NCBI GenBank assembly: GCA_013396915.1
Contig: VWZL01002495.1
Coordinates: 248,001-312,000 of the forward strand
DNA length: 64,000 bases
Source: Stercorarius parasiticus
Taxonomy: Eukaryota; Chordata; Aves; Charadriiformes; Stercorariidae
Direction: 5' to 3'
Shown here: one piece after another, positions 25,749 through 39,590 of the stretch
How the letters are laid out: the number at the start of each line of letters is the position of its first letter
How positions within the stretch are numbered: the stretch's first letter is position 1
Notes under the pieces: model-generated
What the model saw: the letters and a program-made list of their open reading frames with translations, nothing else
Told to the model about the DNA's origin: nothing
Database searches by the model: none
Position numbers and translations under genes: made by a program

Positions 25749-28700
25749 ATTCATACAAATTTACTCATACTAATTGTGAAGTTTTCAAAGAAGCATAATC
25801 TTTGTTTTCATGAAAACAACTGACCCTAGCAGCTTCCAAGTCCCTCTAAAGAAAACAATCCTTACTTAATAACTAAATGGGAAATTCACTCTTTTCCCCA
25901 CTGAAATTATAGGTTACACTCAAATGAGCACGTTCAGATTACATGTTTTCTTCTGTCTGGAAAAAACCAAACTATGAAACTCCAGTTCTTCCTTCCCGCC
26001 AAAAAAATTTTAGTAGTACTATCTGCTTCCTAAACAAAATCCCAAGGTCTCTCTCATTTGCAAGAAGCCTGCAAAAATAAGTGTTTACTTTGCCTATACA
26101 AATGAGCATATTCACAAACTCTTGTCAAAGAAATCTGGAAAATAAGATCAGTTGTTTCATTGTCATGTCTTATTATAGCTAGATAAATCCTTCACCACAT
26201 TATTATTTCTCCAGTTTTGAAGGAACTGAGATCACACATAGTCATTCCATCATACTAGATCTTTTCCAAAAGAAATAGAAACATTTACATTTTTTGTGAG
26301 TTTCAGTCAGTTACAGTTCAAATCTGTAAGGAAGAACCAAGTATGAAATACAAATGAAAGTGCTTAGCCATAGAATCAATTGATCCCACTGCTTTACTAT
26401 GCCATTCTAATAAATAATTAAAATAAAGCCCAAACTCTAAATGGTGTTTGATAACGGAGACAGATTTTTAAGAGTCCACAAGAAAATCAGAACAACAAAT
26501 GGGTAAAAATCTCCGTCTTTAGCATCATATATAAACATCCATATATATATATAAAAAATACCTCATATGAAAACATATCTGAAATATATATCTGTACAGA
26601 ATAGTTTGTTATTAGCAAATAGGACTATGTTCTGAAAGACGTCAAGCTCTTTTAAAGGACAGGAGTAGAGCCTTTGAAATCACAAGAAAGACTTTTGTTG
26701 ACCTCTGCAAAGCCCATGGAGAGCAAATCTCCAGCTGCCACGTAATGAACAAAACAAAATCACAGTGATAAACTGACATTAACAGCTGCATAGTGTTTGC
26801 AAATGTTATTTGTTCTTTTAAGCCAAATTTTTGTGATTTTTATATAAAATTGTAATGTGTGTGAATAAACAACTCTTTAATAATAAATCCCTTTATTGTT
26901 ATAAGTGACAGAACACATATTTCATGCTGATATGACCTGGTGAAAAAAGAGTTTTATCACCATTTGTTTCAGCCACATGTTCCCATTCACATTATTGCTT
27001 ACAGAACTAAAAAATATTTATTTTATGGATTAGAATATGTTTTATGGTTTATAGCAGATTCCAAAGCGTTACATGATGCTAATGGGGTGAACTCGTAACA
27101 CAAAATATCATAGCCTCTTTACTAAATCTTCACTCAACCCTAGAACTAAAATGTTTTTGAAGTACTATTTACTTAAGTTTTCTGATCATATTACTACATT
27201 TCTCTACTTTAGAAAAAGGGACAGACAGACAGAGAAAGGAAGACATGCAAAGAAGAAAGAAAGGGAGAAAAAGAAAAGGAATCAGGTGTATTCTATGTAC
27301 CTTGGCTTTTTACTGTTTTAATCTTCCTCAGCCTCACACTTAACGAGTATTTGGGGGGATGGCAGAACCCTTTATTTTGTCATTTCCCAGATGTTCTGGA
27401 GCTATAGGTTCCTTTAAGAAGTGGTAGCTGAGTTCTATCCTTTTCTAGGTACTGACCTAATTTCACTGGGATTTTTTGGTATTGATGGATTGTCAGACAG
27501 CAGCTGAAAAACTGGAAGGAAACAGTGGACTTTGTTAGCTTTTTTGCAAGACTTTGGCTAGGTGCAGGAGTTCAGGGTTCACTTCTAAAATATTTTTGTT
27601 CTTAGTTGTAAGTAGGGAAGAGAATTTATCAGGGTGAACTCTGCTGAAAAGAAAAGAAGAAAAAAAAAACAAAACACCTGACCAAATAAACCTCAACTAA
27701 CAAACCATAAGATTGAAAATCTTTATTCTACTATATACTCCAGAGTTATTCCAGGATGTGGCAATTAAGTCAAGTCCTACAGTAATTCAGCATTCAACAA
27801 TCAAATTTAACTGATTGTTCTGAACTTGGCAAAAGACCTTCATTCCTTCCCCCCTCCCCCAAAGAAAGGATACAGAAGGAAAACCAAGCCTTATGTTTTG
27901 CAGTTTTTTACCATTTTCAAGAGTTCCTCTGCAAAAACCAGGTGCACAGTCTGTAAATCCTAGAGATGAGAGAGCTTCTCTGATCTGATAGAGAGCCACA
28001 AAGGAACTATGCACAAATTGAGAGAGAGGCTGAATAGAAAGCAAACAAAGAGGAGTCATGTCTAATAGAAATACATTCCTTTGAAATTTGAACAGTCCAA
28101 AACCAAACTCAAGTCAATGTATTTCTAAATTATCAAAGATTAACTTGACGCTCTAAGTCGTACTGAAGCCACTACATTTTTTTGCAAAGTCACTGTCTCT
28201 ATACCCTTTGGAGTTCAGAAATTCTGCATCTGCAGCTTCAATAGCAAAGAAATGAGATTGATAGGAGAAAATACCTCTAGAGCTTGTGATTTTAGTGAAA
28301 CTAGCTATGGAGTGAAACTCTGTATGGAGTACAACAATTATGCAAACTCTGAAGCTGAAGGAAGCTGTGACCACCATATGAAGTGGCAGGAGAAACCATC
28401 AGCTCTGGCTGCTGTCACTGTGTCAAGGTCCCTCCTTAGAGCCCTGCTCAGCGATAAGTCAGCTGTGCTCACCAGTACTGAAGACAGAGGAAATAAAAAT
28501 TAAAATTAAAATAATTTAAAAAACAACAGACCGATGCAAATAAAAGTCATTAATAAATTCAACACCTACAAAGCTCAGCTGTAAGACTAGTCCTGTATTA
28601 CATTAAATTGCCATTCCTTTTTAAGAATAATTTTTGCTGTGAGTTTTGAAAATCATCATTTGATTCTGCAGAGAAATACACACTATGCCAGTTTAGTGAT

Positions 28701-29094
28701 TTAATACTTATAACTATATGCACATTTGCAGTGCCAGTAAATGGAAGAACGGATAGGATATTTCTTGAAGTATCAGCTACCAGCTATATATCTGAGTGTC
28801 AATAAGCCATCAGCATAGTGCCATTGTAGTGCATGTGCACCACACGTGTCCATCCATTACATAGGAAATATAAACATCACGCAAAAGTTATAAAACGTAT
28901 GCAATATATTAAAAAAAATCCATGTATACATTACACACACTTTCTTGCAACGACTATACTAAACCTTAAGAGTAAGCAAGTTTTCAGCAATTATTTCACA
29001 GGGTTTTTTCAAATGCATCTGTTATAAAGTTACAGACAGACAAGGTGGAAGGGAAAGGAGGGAAAAAGACAGAAAGGAATTTTGACTAAACTCC
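25749..29094. other. AT-rich unique DNA, no gene recognised
   Basis: No gene or transposon recognised. A short TA-rich run is at 26539-26560 and a purine-rich (GA/GAA) simple tract at 27211-27281. An open frame at 28252-28503 (+) resembles no known protein. Confidence 0.5.
27211..27281 (+). repeat. Purine-rich simple sequence
   Basis: About 70 bases almost wholly of A and G with GACA and GAAA units, for example GGGACAGACAGACAGAGAAA. It is a degenerate low-complexity tract. Confidence 0.8.
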
Positions 29095-29500
29095 CTAACT
29101 GCGAAGTATCACCCATTAGGAGCCTGTGACATGCTAAGAGCTTTATCCTGGAAAACAGGGCTGACTCTACCTCAATAAAACTGTCCGCATGAATTCCCAC
29201 AGCTGGGTGATAAAAAGAGAAGGAGGAGAGGAGCTGGAGAGCGGCTCAGCCTTTCTTCATTTGTTTATGCATGTAATGCAACAACCTGGGGGATTGATCC
29301 AGCATGTACTGTATGGGTGCAGTGTGCCAGACTGCTCTAGTGAAAAGAGAGCAGCTGGTTTTGCTCTCACGTTCATCTGCTTCATTGACGCCGTTTCGGT
29401 GTTTCTCTCTTTCCCTCCCGCTGAGCTGAATTTCAGGGACAGAAGATATGACTACAGCGCTTTTGTGAGATGATTAATAAATGAATGTCTGGTTGTTAAA
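29095..29500. other. Candidate regulatory patch (unproven)
   Basis: A G+C-richer patch with several transcription-factor-like words close together: TTTGTTTATGCATGTAAT (forkhead and POU-like), a CAGCTG E-box near 29350, and TGATTAATAAATGAATG (homeodomain-like) near 29471-29487. A 94-codon open frame (29189-29473, +) crosses it but resembles no family. The pattern suits a distal enhancer, but these motifs are common by chance and conservation cannot be judged here. Confidence 0.25.
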
Positions 29501-31464
29501 GCACAGATGGTCTAACTAGTTCTAAACTTTACAGTGAAAGGAGAGTGGAGACAAAAAAAATCCATTGCCTCATTATTTATGTATTTTGGTAAATATTATT
29601 TCATCTTATTGTTGGAGGTTGATAACATCACTGCTGTTCCCCCTCTCACGGCCTTGGATGTCAGGGACACTACAGAAATAAGCAGTATCTGAATTGCTTG
29701 TTCTTCCACCACAAACATAAATTGGAAAAAGTAAAGAAACAGGTATTATGGATGTGTAGTTAATTTCCTTTGTATTTCACGTGTGATGTTCTGATAGTCT
29801 TTCATGATATGACAGAACTTCACTGCATTTCTCCATATTTTTCCAGAAAAGCAAAACAGGAAGAATGTAGATCAGCTGATTTTTGGAGGATCTTAGCAAG
29901 GACAGCACTAAACAGAATGAAACTAAAAGCTTCACATAAGAAAAATCCTTGCAAGCAACAAAGACGTTTAGACTATACTAATTGCAGATTTGTTTCTTTA
30001 CTAAATAGGAAAACATCATCGACTCACTTTGTACCAGAAAACTTCCTGACAGCCTTAGACCCCTCCTGATTTGTCCCCTGCTAGGATGTGCAGATGACCC
30101 CCATGTGAAAGCACTCAATACACAACATCTGTACACCTTTGCAGATGTGTAGGTGTACCCTGCATAACAGGGAGACAGAAAACTGTCTGCCAAAGGATAA
30201 GGGCTTTACCTTTTTGGGGCAGCCACGACAAATACTGCAAAAGGAAAAAAAGAACAGTAAAACTGCCTCCTGTCATATGGTAGAGAGAAAATAGTGCACC
30301 ACTTACAGCAGCAGAGAAATACCATCGGTTTGAAGGACTGTGCATGTATGTACAACTATGCACGTTGGATGCAGGAAGGTCCAACACTGTCAAGAACTAA
30401 AACTTGTGGAAGACGCCCTCCTGTGAAAAGAATCTGAGGTTTTCAGGACTCACAATTCTATCTGTACTGGCCTAGGAGTGCACTTTCAGGCATTGGGCAT
30501 CCTTTTTGAAATCTAGCCATGTCAATGCAGGAAATTACAGTCCCTCACCGCAGACTGCCTTGGGCAGCACATCCCTTTGGATCAGGTGATAGAGAAACTC
30601 ATCTGGTATGCCTTATCCTTTTTTTCAGTTACAATAAGTGCATGCAGGGCACATCCAGTATGTGGTCAGTTTACAGTAGCACAGCAGATTTCAACTGAAG
30701 CAGGTTGAGTAGCTGTTGTACGAGCAACTTAGATGGCAGCTTGCAGGAAATGGTACCCTCTGGTATGAATGCAGTGATGAACATACTTTCTTTTTTCACA
30801 ATAACAACACAAGAGACAGTGGATGTGAACACATTGCTTGGTTATTCCTTCAGGAATAACAGTGGTTTAAAAGTCTTTACAGTTAAAACCTTTTCAATGA
30901 CAGCAGGACTAATTAAAAATAAATAAATAAAACCAAGAAATCATCATCTCCCTGAGATGTCTCCGGAATTTAAGCGGGCAAAAGTTGCAAAACCAGGCTC
31001 TGTGATTCTACAGTGACATGAAGTAAAAGCTGGAAAGAGAAAAGTCTTAGTCTAATCATAAGCAGCTACAGAAACTCTGTGTCCCAGATGTGATCTCAGG
31101 AGAGCCGTATTAGCATAGGGGTGTTGCTAAATGTATGTGTCCCAAATAGTTGAGACCCATGGAGACCAGCTTTAGATAATGAGCAAAAGAAGGTTAGCAA
31201 TTGCTGAATACAAGCAGAAGCAGCACAGCCCTTCATCTATCTATCCCCATACCACCTATAAAACTTGAAGTGCATTGAACATAACATTTAACTTTGGCTG
31301 AACTTGATAAACAACTTGAACAGGGTAAGAAATGCTAAATAGCCTCTCCTGCTTTCTGTGCTAACCCACTAATAATTCAAACATATTTAGGCAGCTTCAA
31401 CTGCAAGACATCCCCAATATGTCCTTAACCATTGCAGTTCTAATTACTACAGCTCAGTGCTACA

Positions 31465-31510
31465 ACAGTATTTATGCACACAAGTCCCACTGGAGTCAGT
31501 CCTGTACATC
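31465..31510. repeat. Relic of an old amniote foldback repeat
   Basis: TATTTATGCACACAAGTCCC followed by ACTGGAGTCAGTCCTGTAC matches the inner arm and core (GCACATGAGTAGTCCCA, CTGAAGTCAATGG) of a repeat I recall from turtles, crocodilians and birds. The arm is degraded and only one side is visible. Confidence 0.45.
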
Positions 31511-34500
31511 TCTGGGTGTCTAGCTTCCTAGACATTTGTGTTGATTTTTGGATCCAAATTTCTTTTTATAACAGGCTTTTGCATAACAGAGGAACCATGA
31601 GGAACCATACATTGGTAAAAATCACAAAAAATATACACAGTTTGCCTTTGGCTACTGCCATATGAATCTTTTTATATATATTGTTTAAAATATTAAAAGG
31701 CTATTTCCCCTTGGTTTTCAGCTCCTTGCTCATCCGAATACCATTCTGCCTGGTCCCTCACATTTGCATGTCTTAGCATGGGAAGTTCATTAGCTTCTTG
31801 AAGATGAAAGAGAGGAAGGCAATAACTGGGAGCTTTCTGGTGAGTCAGGAGACTGTGGAGGGCAGCAGATCCCTGTGCAGCACCATCTCTCAGAACTAGG
31901 TGGATCCATACACTGCTGAAGTGCTTTCTCAGGAGACAGAGCAACAGAGGTTTGCCTGTCAATTTTCAGTCCAGATTTGTTCATAAATTGCCCCTTCATC
32001 CATTTTTGACTTGCTAACCTGTACATAAGGCCATTCACAAAACTATAGTTAGTTTCTAGGCTGAAATAAAAGATAGTAAATGATGAGATGGTTGCTTCTA
32101 AAACAGTTTTTCAAATCTTTCTAACTTTTAATAATTCTGTTTCTCTCCATTCAAGCAGATGAGGGTAAGCAGTTTTAAGATACTTTGTTTGTCTTTGTAC
32201 TAGAATGAAGTCGAAAAGGAGCTGGGTGCAGACAGAAACTCATTTCACCTGCACAAGGTGAAATGACCTGCACTAGCTGCAAGCAGGCAACCTGCAGCTG
32301 AAATCAATGTCCAAATTCCGTTTGCTACAGTGGATTAAACTGAGTGACCTTGAGTTTTCCCCCAAAGCACCCAAATGAGGACTGCTAAGGTAGTCTCATG
32401 TGTCTTCACACTCAGGGAAGTGAGTGGCAATTTCTTCCCTCTTAGACCTGAGAGCTTTCAGTGGGGATGTGACAAATGACTATCACTTGCAGACACTTCA
32501 AAAGCAAAATCTAACAGATCTGTCTTGGCCAGAGGCCCAAGGTGCATTTTAGTAAATTGAAAATTGCAGAATGATTTTTATTGCTAGTTACCTTAGTTGC
32601 ATCATTCCTTAAAAAATTGATGAAGTTTGGCCTCACAGAGTGGCTTCTCTCTTAATTAGTTGCAGCAGTTCCTGGAATACAGGTTTACATAAAGTCACTG
32701 AAGCAGTGGTTTAATGTTTTATGTTACTAATAGTTTTTGTTTTATGGTATCATTGAGAGGAGGGAAAAACAGTTTAGAAGAAAATAAGGAACCCATTTTA
32801 CCCTCATGACCTGAACCTTCATTCTTTTCTCTCATGCCAGACCAAACTCTCTTGCAGCCTTGGAAATGTTTGTTTAAGTATTTTCCTGCCATTATTTTTC
32901 ATTGTTGCATACTTCTGCACTTGTGTAAGGAGAACTTAGTGACAGATGAAGCAGAAACAACTGTGAAACTACAATAAATAAATTGTATGTCAACGTTGTC
33001 CAGGGAGAAGAAAAGTGCCAACAAGCGAGGTAAGCTTTAGTGATGAGCAAAAAAATAAATTAAAATACAGCGACTTTAAGACATATAAAATATTTTGTAA
33101 AGAAAATTATTCTTTTAAGAAAATAATGTTAAATTGCTTTGAAATATATGACAAAACCTTCTGTTCACAGCAGAAGCTCTTAACTCCTGAAGATCAGGAG
33201 AGAAGTCTTCATCACTAAAAAATCCTAAATTTAATGGTTTCATTTGTATTGATCTAATTAAAAAGAACACAAGTTAATTCCTTGAGAGGGGCAAATCAGT
33301 CTTTATGTAATTATTCATAAAACACTGTCATTTTGGGTTTTTTCTCAGAATTCCTTACAGAGGAACATGATCTTTTCATATTTTTTAATATCTAATACTG
33401 TTTACGCATTTTACCTATGAAAAATGGGTGAAATGGTTCCACTCAATGCTAAAAATTTGAAAATAAAATCATACCCTTCCTAATATCAGTGGTGTTTTTT
33501 CCCATTGATTTTATGTTTTTTTCTAGATGTGGAATTTTTCTATTTTTCTGAGCCCAATTGTCTGCAACTGAGCATGCGTTGCAGGATGTTGTGTATTATA
33601 GAAAATTTCTATATGAAAGATGTCCACCACTTTCTCAGAAGAAATACAAAGGATGTTCAGTTGCATGATTAGCAATGCACAGTGAATACAAATAGCGTTC
33701 ATTGTTGACCAAAGCCCCTTTTTTTGCAAGTTTATTTGAATGCTTCAAGTTTCTTTCCATTTACAAATTACCCAGCTCTCATAACTAAAGCTTTCAAGCC
33801 TCACTGCATATTGGACAACTTATGAGTCACAGTGTTGACAGTAACAGCAAAACAGAAGGATGTACCAATGGTTCGAGGACTGGGCAAGGTTGTGGGAAAT
33901 GCAAATTCCATTTTTCTTCTTCCCCAAACTTTCTCTGTGGTCCTTGACAAATCATTTTAGCACTTGGTACAAGTGTGCCCAGTTCTGAAATATAATTATG
34001 CCTTTGGAGCCCCCATATGTGTTGTGGTAGTGATGTGACTTACACAAGTAACCAAAATAAAAAAGGAGCATCTGGCCAAAGAGAAGTTATTTACAGACTA
34101 TCTGTAAGGACATGCATAAGGGACTTTATTTTGGGACCACAACCCCATAACTATACCCATGTGAACAAACACGTGAGCTTTTACGTAGTTTTATTGTCTT
34201 TGGTTTTTTGTTATTTCTCTTTAAAGCAGCTACTTAGAAGCTTGGGGCTCCACTCATATTGTTCCAGACTCAGAATTGGTACCATCAATGCACTTGTTTT
34301 TCATACAATAGCAATGCAAATAAACAGCTAAATCATGGACTAAATTACATGAACTGAGAAAATAACTTTTGATAGTGCAACAATGAAGACTAATGCAGAA
34401 GGCCAGCCAAGAACACTATTAATGGCAAGACAGGACAAAAAACCTGATGCTAGTGATGAAAAGAAGATAGCAGTGGTGAATGACTTCACCTAAGATAGGA

Positions 34501-34769
34501 AGATGGGGTGAAATGTAGTGCTGTAAGATGAATGCTGAAATTTCAGTGAGTTGGATGGAATAACAGAAAGAAATTAAAACAGCTATAGTCTATGCTCTGG
34601 TTCACTGGGTAAACCCAGATTGCCCAGTGGCTATTCTCCCAACATGAACGTTTTCCTGAAATGAGAGTAAGAGAGCTAAATCCTGTCATTTTTCCCCTAA
34701 GTGAAATCCAGATGCAAAGACGGAAAAAACAATGGCTTAACAAAAAGTTCACTTTACTGTATAATAAGG

Positions 34770-34795
34770 CATATATATACACACACACACATACA
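34770..34795. repeat. TA/CA microsatellite
   Basis: ATATATATACACACACACAC followed by ACATACA: a compound dinucleotide run of about 25 bases, likely variable in length between individuals. Confidence 0.9.
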
Positions 34796-36893
34796 GTCCT
34801 GCATTATATACAGACATAATTACTGTGTTTGTATCTTGTTCCAAAATGCAGGCCATTTTCTGAAATGAAACACCTAGGAGAAATGCTGTAATTCATTTCA
34901 TTGCTTAACTTTTGTTATATTTTGGAGGGTTGGCAGCCACCTTCATATCTCAGGCTGGAGCCCAGAGAGCAGACTGAAGAGATACTTAACCTCTTAAATC
35001 ATGTCTCTTATTTTCCGTTATCTTACAATTCTACAATTTCTTGGCAAAAGTATCAGGAGGTTAACAAGAAAAGTTCTTGTTTGTAAATTGTACTTGTGTT
35101 TATGGCCAAAATAACAGCCTTTAAATGCAGGTTCACAAACAGGATTCCCATCTGCCTGAGCATATCAGGTCTTGTTCAGTCAATTCCAAGCTCTTTCAAC
35201 ACGTTGCATGATGTGTACATTTCATATTTAAATCTCAGTGTTGTTCATTAAATGCTGTGTCTTAAGGAATTACCAAGCTCAGAAGGTACTTATATTTTGT
35301 TTAAAACTCAACTTTCTAGTTTCTCATTAATAAGACTATTGTAGCCAGTGGGATTTACCCCCATTTTCAGTTTCTGTTCTTCTTCTCAGGTGTATATATG
35401 GATTCAGGTTGTATGGCCAAGAGTAGGCACAGATGCAAAAGAAATAGCTGAAGAAGTATAAATACTTTCCCATTGAAAATGTGATCCCTCAAAAGTATTG
35501 TAAAAATGATATAAAGCTGCCTTTAAGAAATTCCCTCAAATGCAGTTTGGAGAATATCTGGCATTAAAAAAAGGAAAAAAATCAGAAGGACAGAAACTGG
35601 AAATATATAGCCACCTTTTTAGTACACACTGACCTGAGACAATTGTCCCAAATATATATTTCCCCTAAAAGCTGAATTTGCCAAAATTTTCACCTATGCT
35701 TGCCTGGATTTAAATCAGTATCAGAATGGAAGACTTTGAAATAATATTAACTGTACTACTGACTTGAAATTGTATTTCCTTCTGGAAAGCTAACAATTTT
35801 AAGACAGATAATATGTTTATATCTAGGAAAAGGTAATGGATTTCCTTGAACTACCTTTTAAGTTCATTCTCAAAACTCACTGGTTATTCTAATTTTTTAG
35901 GGTCTACACAGTAGAGGTTATTATGTACCTCAGAATTAATAGTGAAAGGGAACTTTCCTTACATCTTTAGAAAGAGTAACTGACAGAATTCAAAATGTTT
36001 TGCTGCATTATCGAAAGATTCATTCATTCTTTCACAGTGCACATAATAACTGTGAAGCCAAACAGCTGGAAGCCATGCCATGTGTATATGTTACACTCCA
36101 TACGTTATTACCACCATCTCTGTTAACAAAGTACATTCTTTAACTAAATCCTTCTTCTCGAAGTGATATTTCTTTAAGTCTTTGACACAATGTGATCAAT
36201 GTTCTGCCACCAAAATTTATAAATGAAAAACAAATGCTGAGGGTTTGGGGGATGGTGGCTGGAGAGTAATTTTTTTAAAAAATGTTGATCTAAGTTACCT
36301 ACTTTTTAGTTGATCTTGTGTTATCATTTTATCTTCATACTCAAAAAGCCACACAGTAATTTGTCACTAATAATACAGTAACATAGTATATATATAAAAC
36401 TACCCTGCAGTGTACCTCAGGGAATAAATTGCATAAAATGTTTCCCTTTAATTTTCTAATTACAGCATTGTACAGAGGTCGAGTATACACATTTTTTCCA
36501 CTATTTGTGTAGCAAGCAACTACTACTACTTTTAGGTAGAGGAAGCAGTACTGAATTCTAATACGAAGATTCAGAGGGTTTGCATCGAATTTGGATGCCT
36601 ACCTAGACAAAAACTTGTCTACAAAGCCAGCAAGAATTGTGCACCTCTAGAGACTGTAAGGACTTCCTGGTTCTGGCTGGGACGCAAGCTCCTGGTCTGT
36701 TTTGCTGGGAGTGATAGGTGGATCAAGTGTGCAGGGCAATGAAAAGAGATGTTCAAGATGACCTTCCGCCTCTAATTTTGAATGCCTTCAAAAATTACTG
36801 TAAACATTTTAAGATAAAAACTTTTTAAGGACAGAGATTCTTTTTACCGAGTTACATCTTTTGTGTAGCTTTTTTGCTGTTTTTGATTTAATC

Positions 36894-37117
36894 ATAGAAT
36901 GACAGAATCGTAGAACAGGTCAGGTTGGAAAGGACCTCAAAAGATCATCTGGTCCAACCTTTCATGGGAAAAAGAGCCTAGAAGACATTATAGAAGAGAT
37001 TATCTAGCATCCTGTCCAATCAGAAAATCTCCAGTGGTGGGGACTCCACCATGTCCCTGGAGAAGTTGTTCCAGTGATTGATTGTTCTCACTGTAAAAAG
37101 ATTTTTTCTTCTATCAA
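36894..37117 (-). mobile_element. CR1 LINE 3' end, short copy
   Basis: The plus text starts ATAGAATGACAGAATCGTAG (complement of the CR1 tail), then GGTTGGAAAGGACCTCAAAA and GATCATCTGGTCCAACC, the complement of the conserved 3' UTR block. It continues through CTCCACCATGTCCCTGGAGA to GTAAAAAGATTTTTTCTTCT. Only about 220 bases are kept. It is of a different, somewhat older CR1 type than the 24.7 kb copy, judging by substitutions in the tail. Confidence 0.92.
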
Positions 37118-38554
37118 GTTTATGTAAAAGTTTACTGTTTCTGATTTATTCTGTGAGGTCCTATCTGCCTACAATCAAGCTAAATACAGTTCAAGCTATT
37201 GCTGATATAGCTAAAACATAACCATTAATATGGCTAACACCCAGAAGGCATCACCTGTGTCCTGATAAACAATCTCTTATCTGAATTAGCAATCAGCTCC
37301 TGTGTCAGCAATCCAAAACAAAGGAGACAGAAATTTTTAGCAATCTCTGAGAATAAAGAAGCGGGGGATTGTTCAGTTGTTTGCCTCATTGAGCAAATGA
37401 TTTCTTTAAAATCAAAATGGAGAAGCAGCATTCCTCATCAATGACACAAAACCAGTTTAAGAATAGGTAAGTAATACTTCAATGGTCATGTCATTCAGCT
37501 AGAAAGGTCCATCAGGATTTCAGAGGAATGGGGAGAGATGGGAAATGCTCTGAGATATAACTGATTCCTTCTCCACAACCTGTTTTCCATGAATACTCTT
37601 GTTTCTCTCTGCCAACTTCCAAAGACGGTGCTCTGCAGTGCCCCATGCAGGCAGTACTGCAGAGAACGACCACACTGAAGGGAGACACCAGGCACCACTC
37701 AAAGAATGAGGAGAGATGAGAAAGAAACTGCTTCAAATAGTGGAGGAGGTCCAAGCCCTGGAAGTGTGCAATGGAGGAAGCTCTAACTTTACTTTGCAGG
37801 GAAAGAGATACACTAACTACTGAGGAAAATATTTAGATTGTAGAGAGTGGGAAAACTACATTTCGCATGTATGAAATGATGACTGCTTATTCATTTCTTT
37901 CTAGTGACTCATCTTCCTTCCAAGAAGTTGACAATACCCTCAGTAAAGCCCTTAAAAATGTAGTAATCCACAGCAAGAGGCCTGGAGATGTTTCCAGTGC
38001 CTCGATCCTTTTATTTCATTTCAGCTTGCATTATTTGCTGTTTTTACATATGTCTGTTTCAACATGTGCTGCTAAATTTTACAGCCTTGTTGGTCAGTGT
38101 CAACCTTTTTCTTCTAAATGAGTAAATTCTGACCTACTGACCTAAATCTCCAGCCACAGCAAGTTTGCTTGAAAACTGCTACTCTGGTATGGCCACAGCT
38201 CATTAAAAGACTACCATATTCATCTTTTCTTCCTCACTTCATCAGTAAGAGAATAACACAGCACAGTTCATTAAATAAATATAAAGAAAAAGATCCATTC
38301 CTTGTATCGTGATCTAAGGCTTACACTATTTCACGTGGTTCACATCCAGGTAAATTACAAGCTAAATTTTGAACACAGCAAATGCAAAATAGCAGCTGTT
38401 TTCATGCTATCTGCCTCAGCTGTCTGGCTGAGGAACCCAAATAATGGCCATGGGGGGAAACCTAAGTTAGAGAATACAAATCCCAGGTCCTGAGTTCAAA
38501 GTAGAACCCCACTATGGACAGCTATCCTTGCAGGACTGGAAAGTTCTTTAGAAC

Positions 38555-38576
38555 AAAAAAAAAAAAAAAAAAAAAA
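38555..38576 (+). repeat. Poly-A run of 22
   Basis: An uninterrupted run of 22 A. It could mark the 3' end of a retrocopy, but the preceding 150 bases resemble no known gene or repeat and no flanking target-site duplication was found, so it is listed only as a homopolymer. Confidence 0.9.
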
Positions 38577-39544
38577 GTTAATTATTTTCAGTACCTAAGG
38601 ATGCTGCTAATATTATTTAGAGACTCAGTGGCAAAGGGTTTTCTTTCTATTTTCTTTTTTAGTCTTGCTCTCCTAGTAATCCCATATCCTAGGGCAGGGA
38701 ATTGTGTCTGTGCTTAAGAATTTCTGCATAAAACTTAAGAGGTGAACACTATTTGTATGTGGAGTCAATTGTTATGTAATAAGTTAATGTACTTTTGCTA
38801 GCTTCCACATTCTAACTTTAGTGCAGTTACAGCATCACCCTATGCATTTTCACCTCACTGTACAATCAAGGACATTGCATGGAAGATCTGTGCATGGGAT
38901 TGGTATGGTTATATTAAAAAAGTACTTAATTCAACATTGACAACTTCACCACATGAGGTCAAGAAGTGCTGACATAATATCCCCACAGGGCTTTTGGAAA
39001 TAAAAAAGGCGAAGACAAGAGAATGGAAACAGTATGTAAGACAGATAGACTGAACAAAAAGAACAAGAGACTGTTTTGTAGAAGTGATTTCCAGGGTTTG
39101 AACAATTACTGCACATCTAACTAAAATCCAATTGTTCTCATCCGTGATCTTTAAAGCATTTCTGCTTCTCACAAAAAAGTTACACAGAATATTTTTGTTT
39201 TCTGTTTTATAATCCATTAAATCAAAAACACATGAATGAGGTTTATGCAATGACATATGGAAGTCATTAATGCAGCTTTAGTTCTCAACTAAGTACCCAA
39301 TTCTGTTCTCCTTAAGTAAGAAAAACTCTTACTGAAGTAACTGCGAGTTTTTCTTGCATAAAAGGAAAAAAAACTGAGTACTAAATGTAATGATCTGTAG
39401 GCTACTAAAATTGCCCAGTGACCCCTCTGTCAGTCCCTTTTAATAATAGACACTCTTTTTTGCAGGATATAAATTCTTGCTATACAGTGAGTGTTTGTTT
39501 TCTGTTCAATTGGGGACCAATTTGGCTTCCACAAAGTCAAATGC

Positions 39545-39590
39545 AAAATTCTCACTGACCTCTAAAGGAAGCAGGATTAAGACCTTTACA
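39545..39590. repeat. Relic of an old amniote foldback repeat
   Basis: AATTCTCACTGACCTCTAAA followed by GGAAGCAGGATTAAGACC fits AACTCCCATTGACTTCAATG plus GGAGCAGGATTAGGCC, a motif widespread in reptile and bird DNA as I recall it. It is diverged and partial. Confidence 0.45.

Larger units (their letters stand above)
29501..36893. other. Unique DNA, no gene recognised
   Basis: Over 7 kb with no recognisable protein, RNA or transposon apart from small items. A TTTATGCACACAAGTCCCAC motif at 31471-31490 belongs to the same old amniote repeat type as at 527. A TA/CA microsatellite lies at 34770-34795. Open frames are all short and unrelated to known families. Confidence 0.5.

Noticed and set aside
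30990..31015. CTCTGTGATTCTACAG as a CR1 tail
   Set aside because: Only the short ATTCT-like word matches; the conserved GGTCCCTTCCAAC block that should precede it is absent.
38400..38576. Poly-A run as the tail of a processed pseudogene
   Set aside because: The upstream sequence shows no coding or known transcript similarity and no target-site duplication flanks it.
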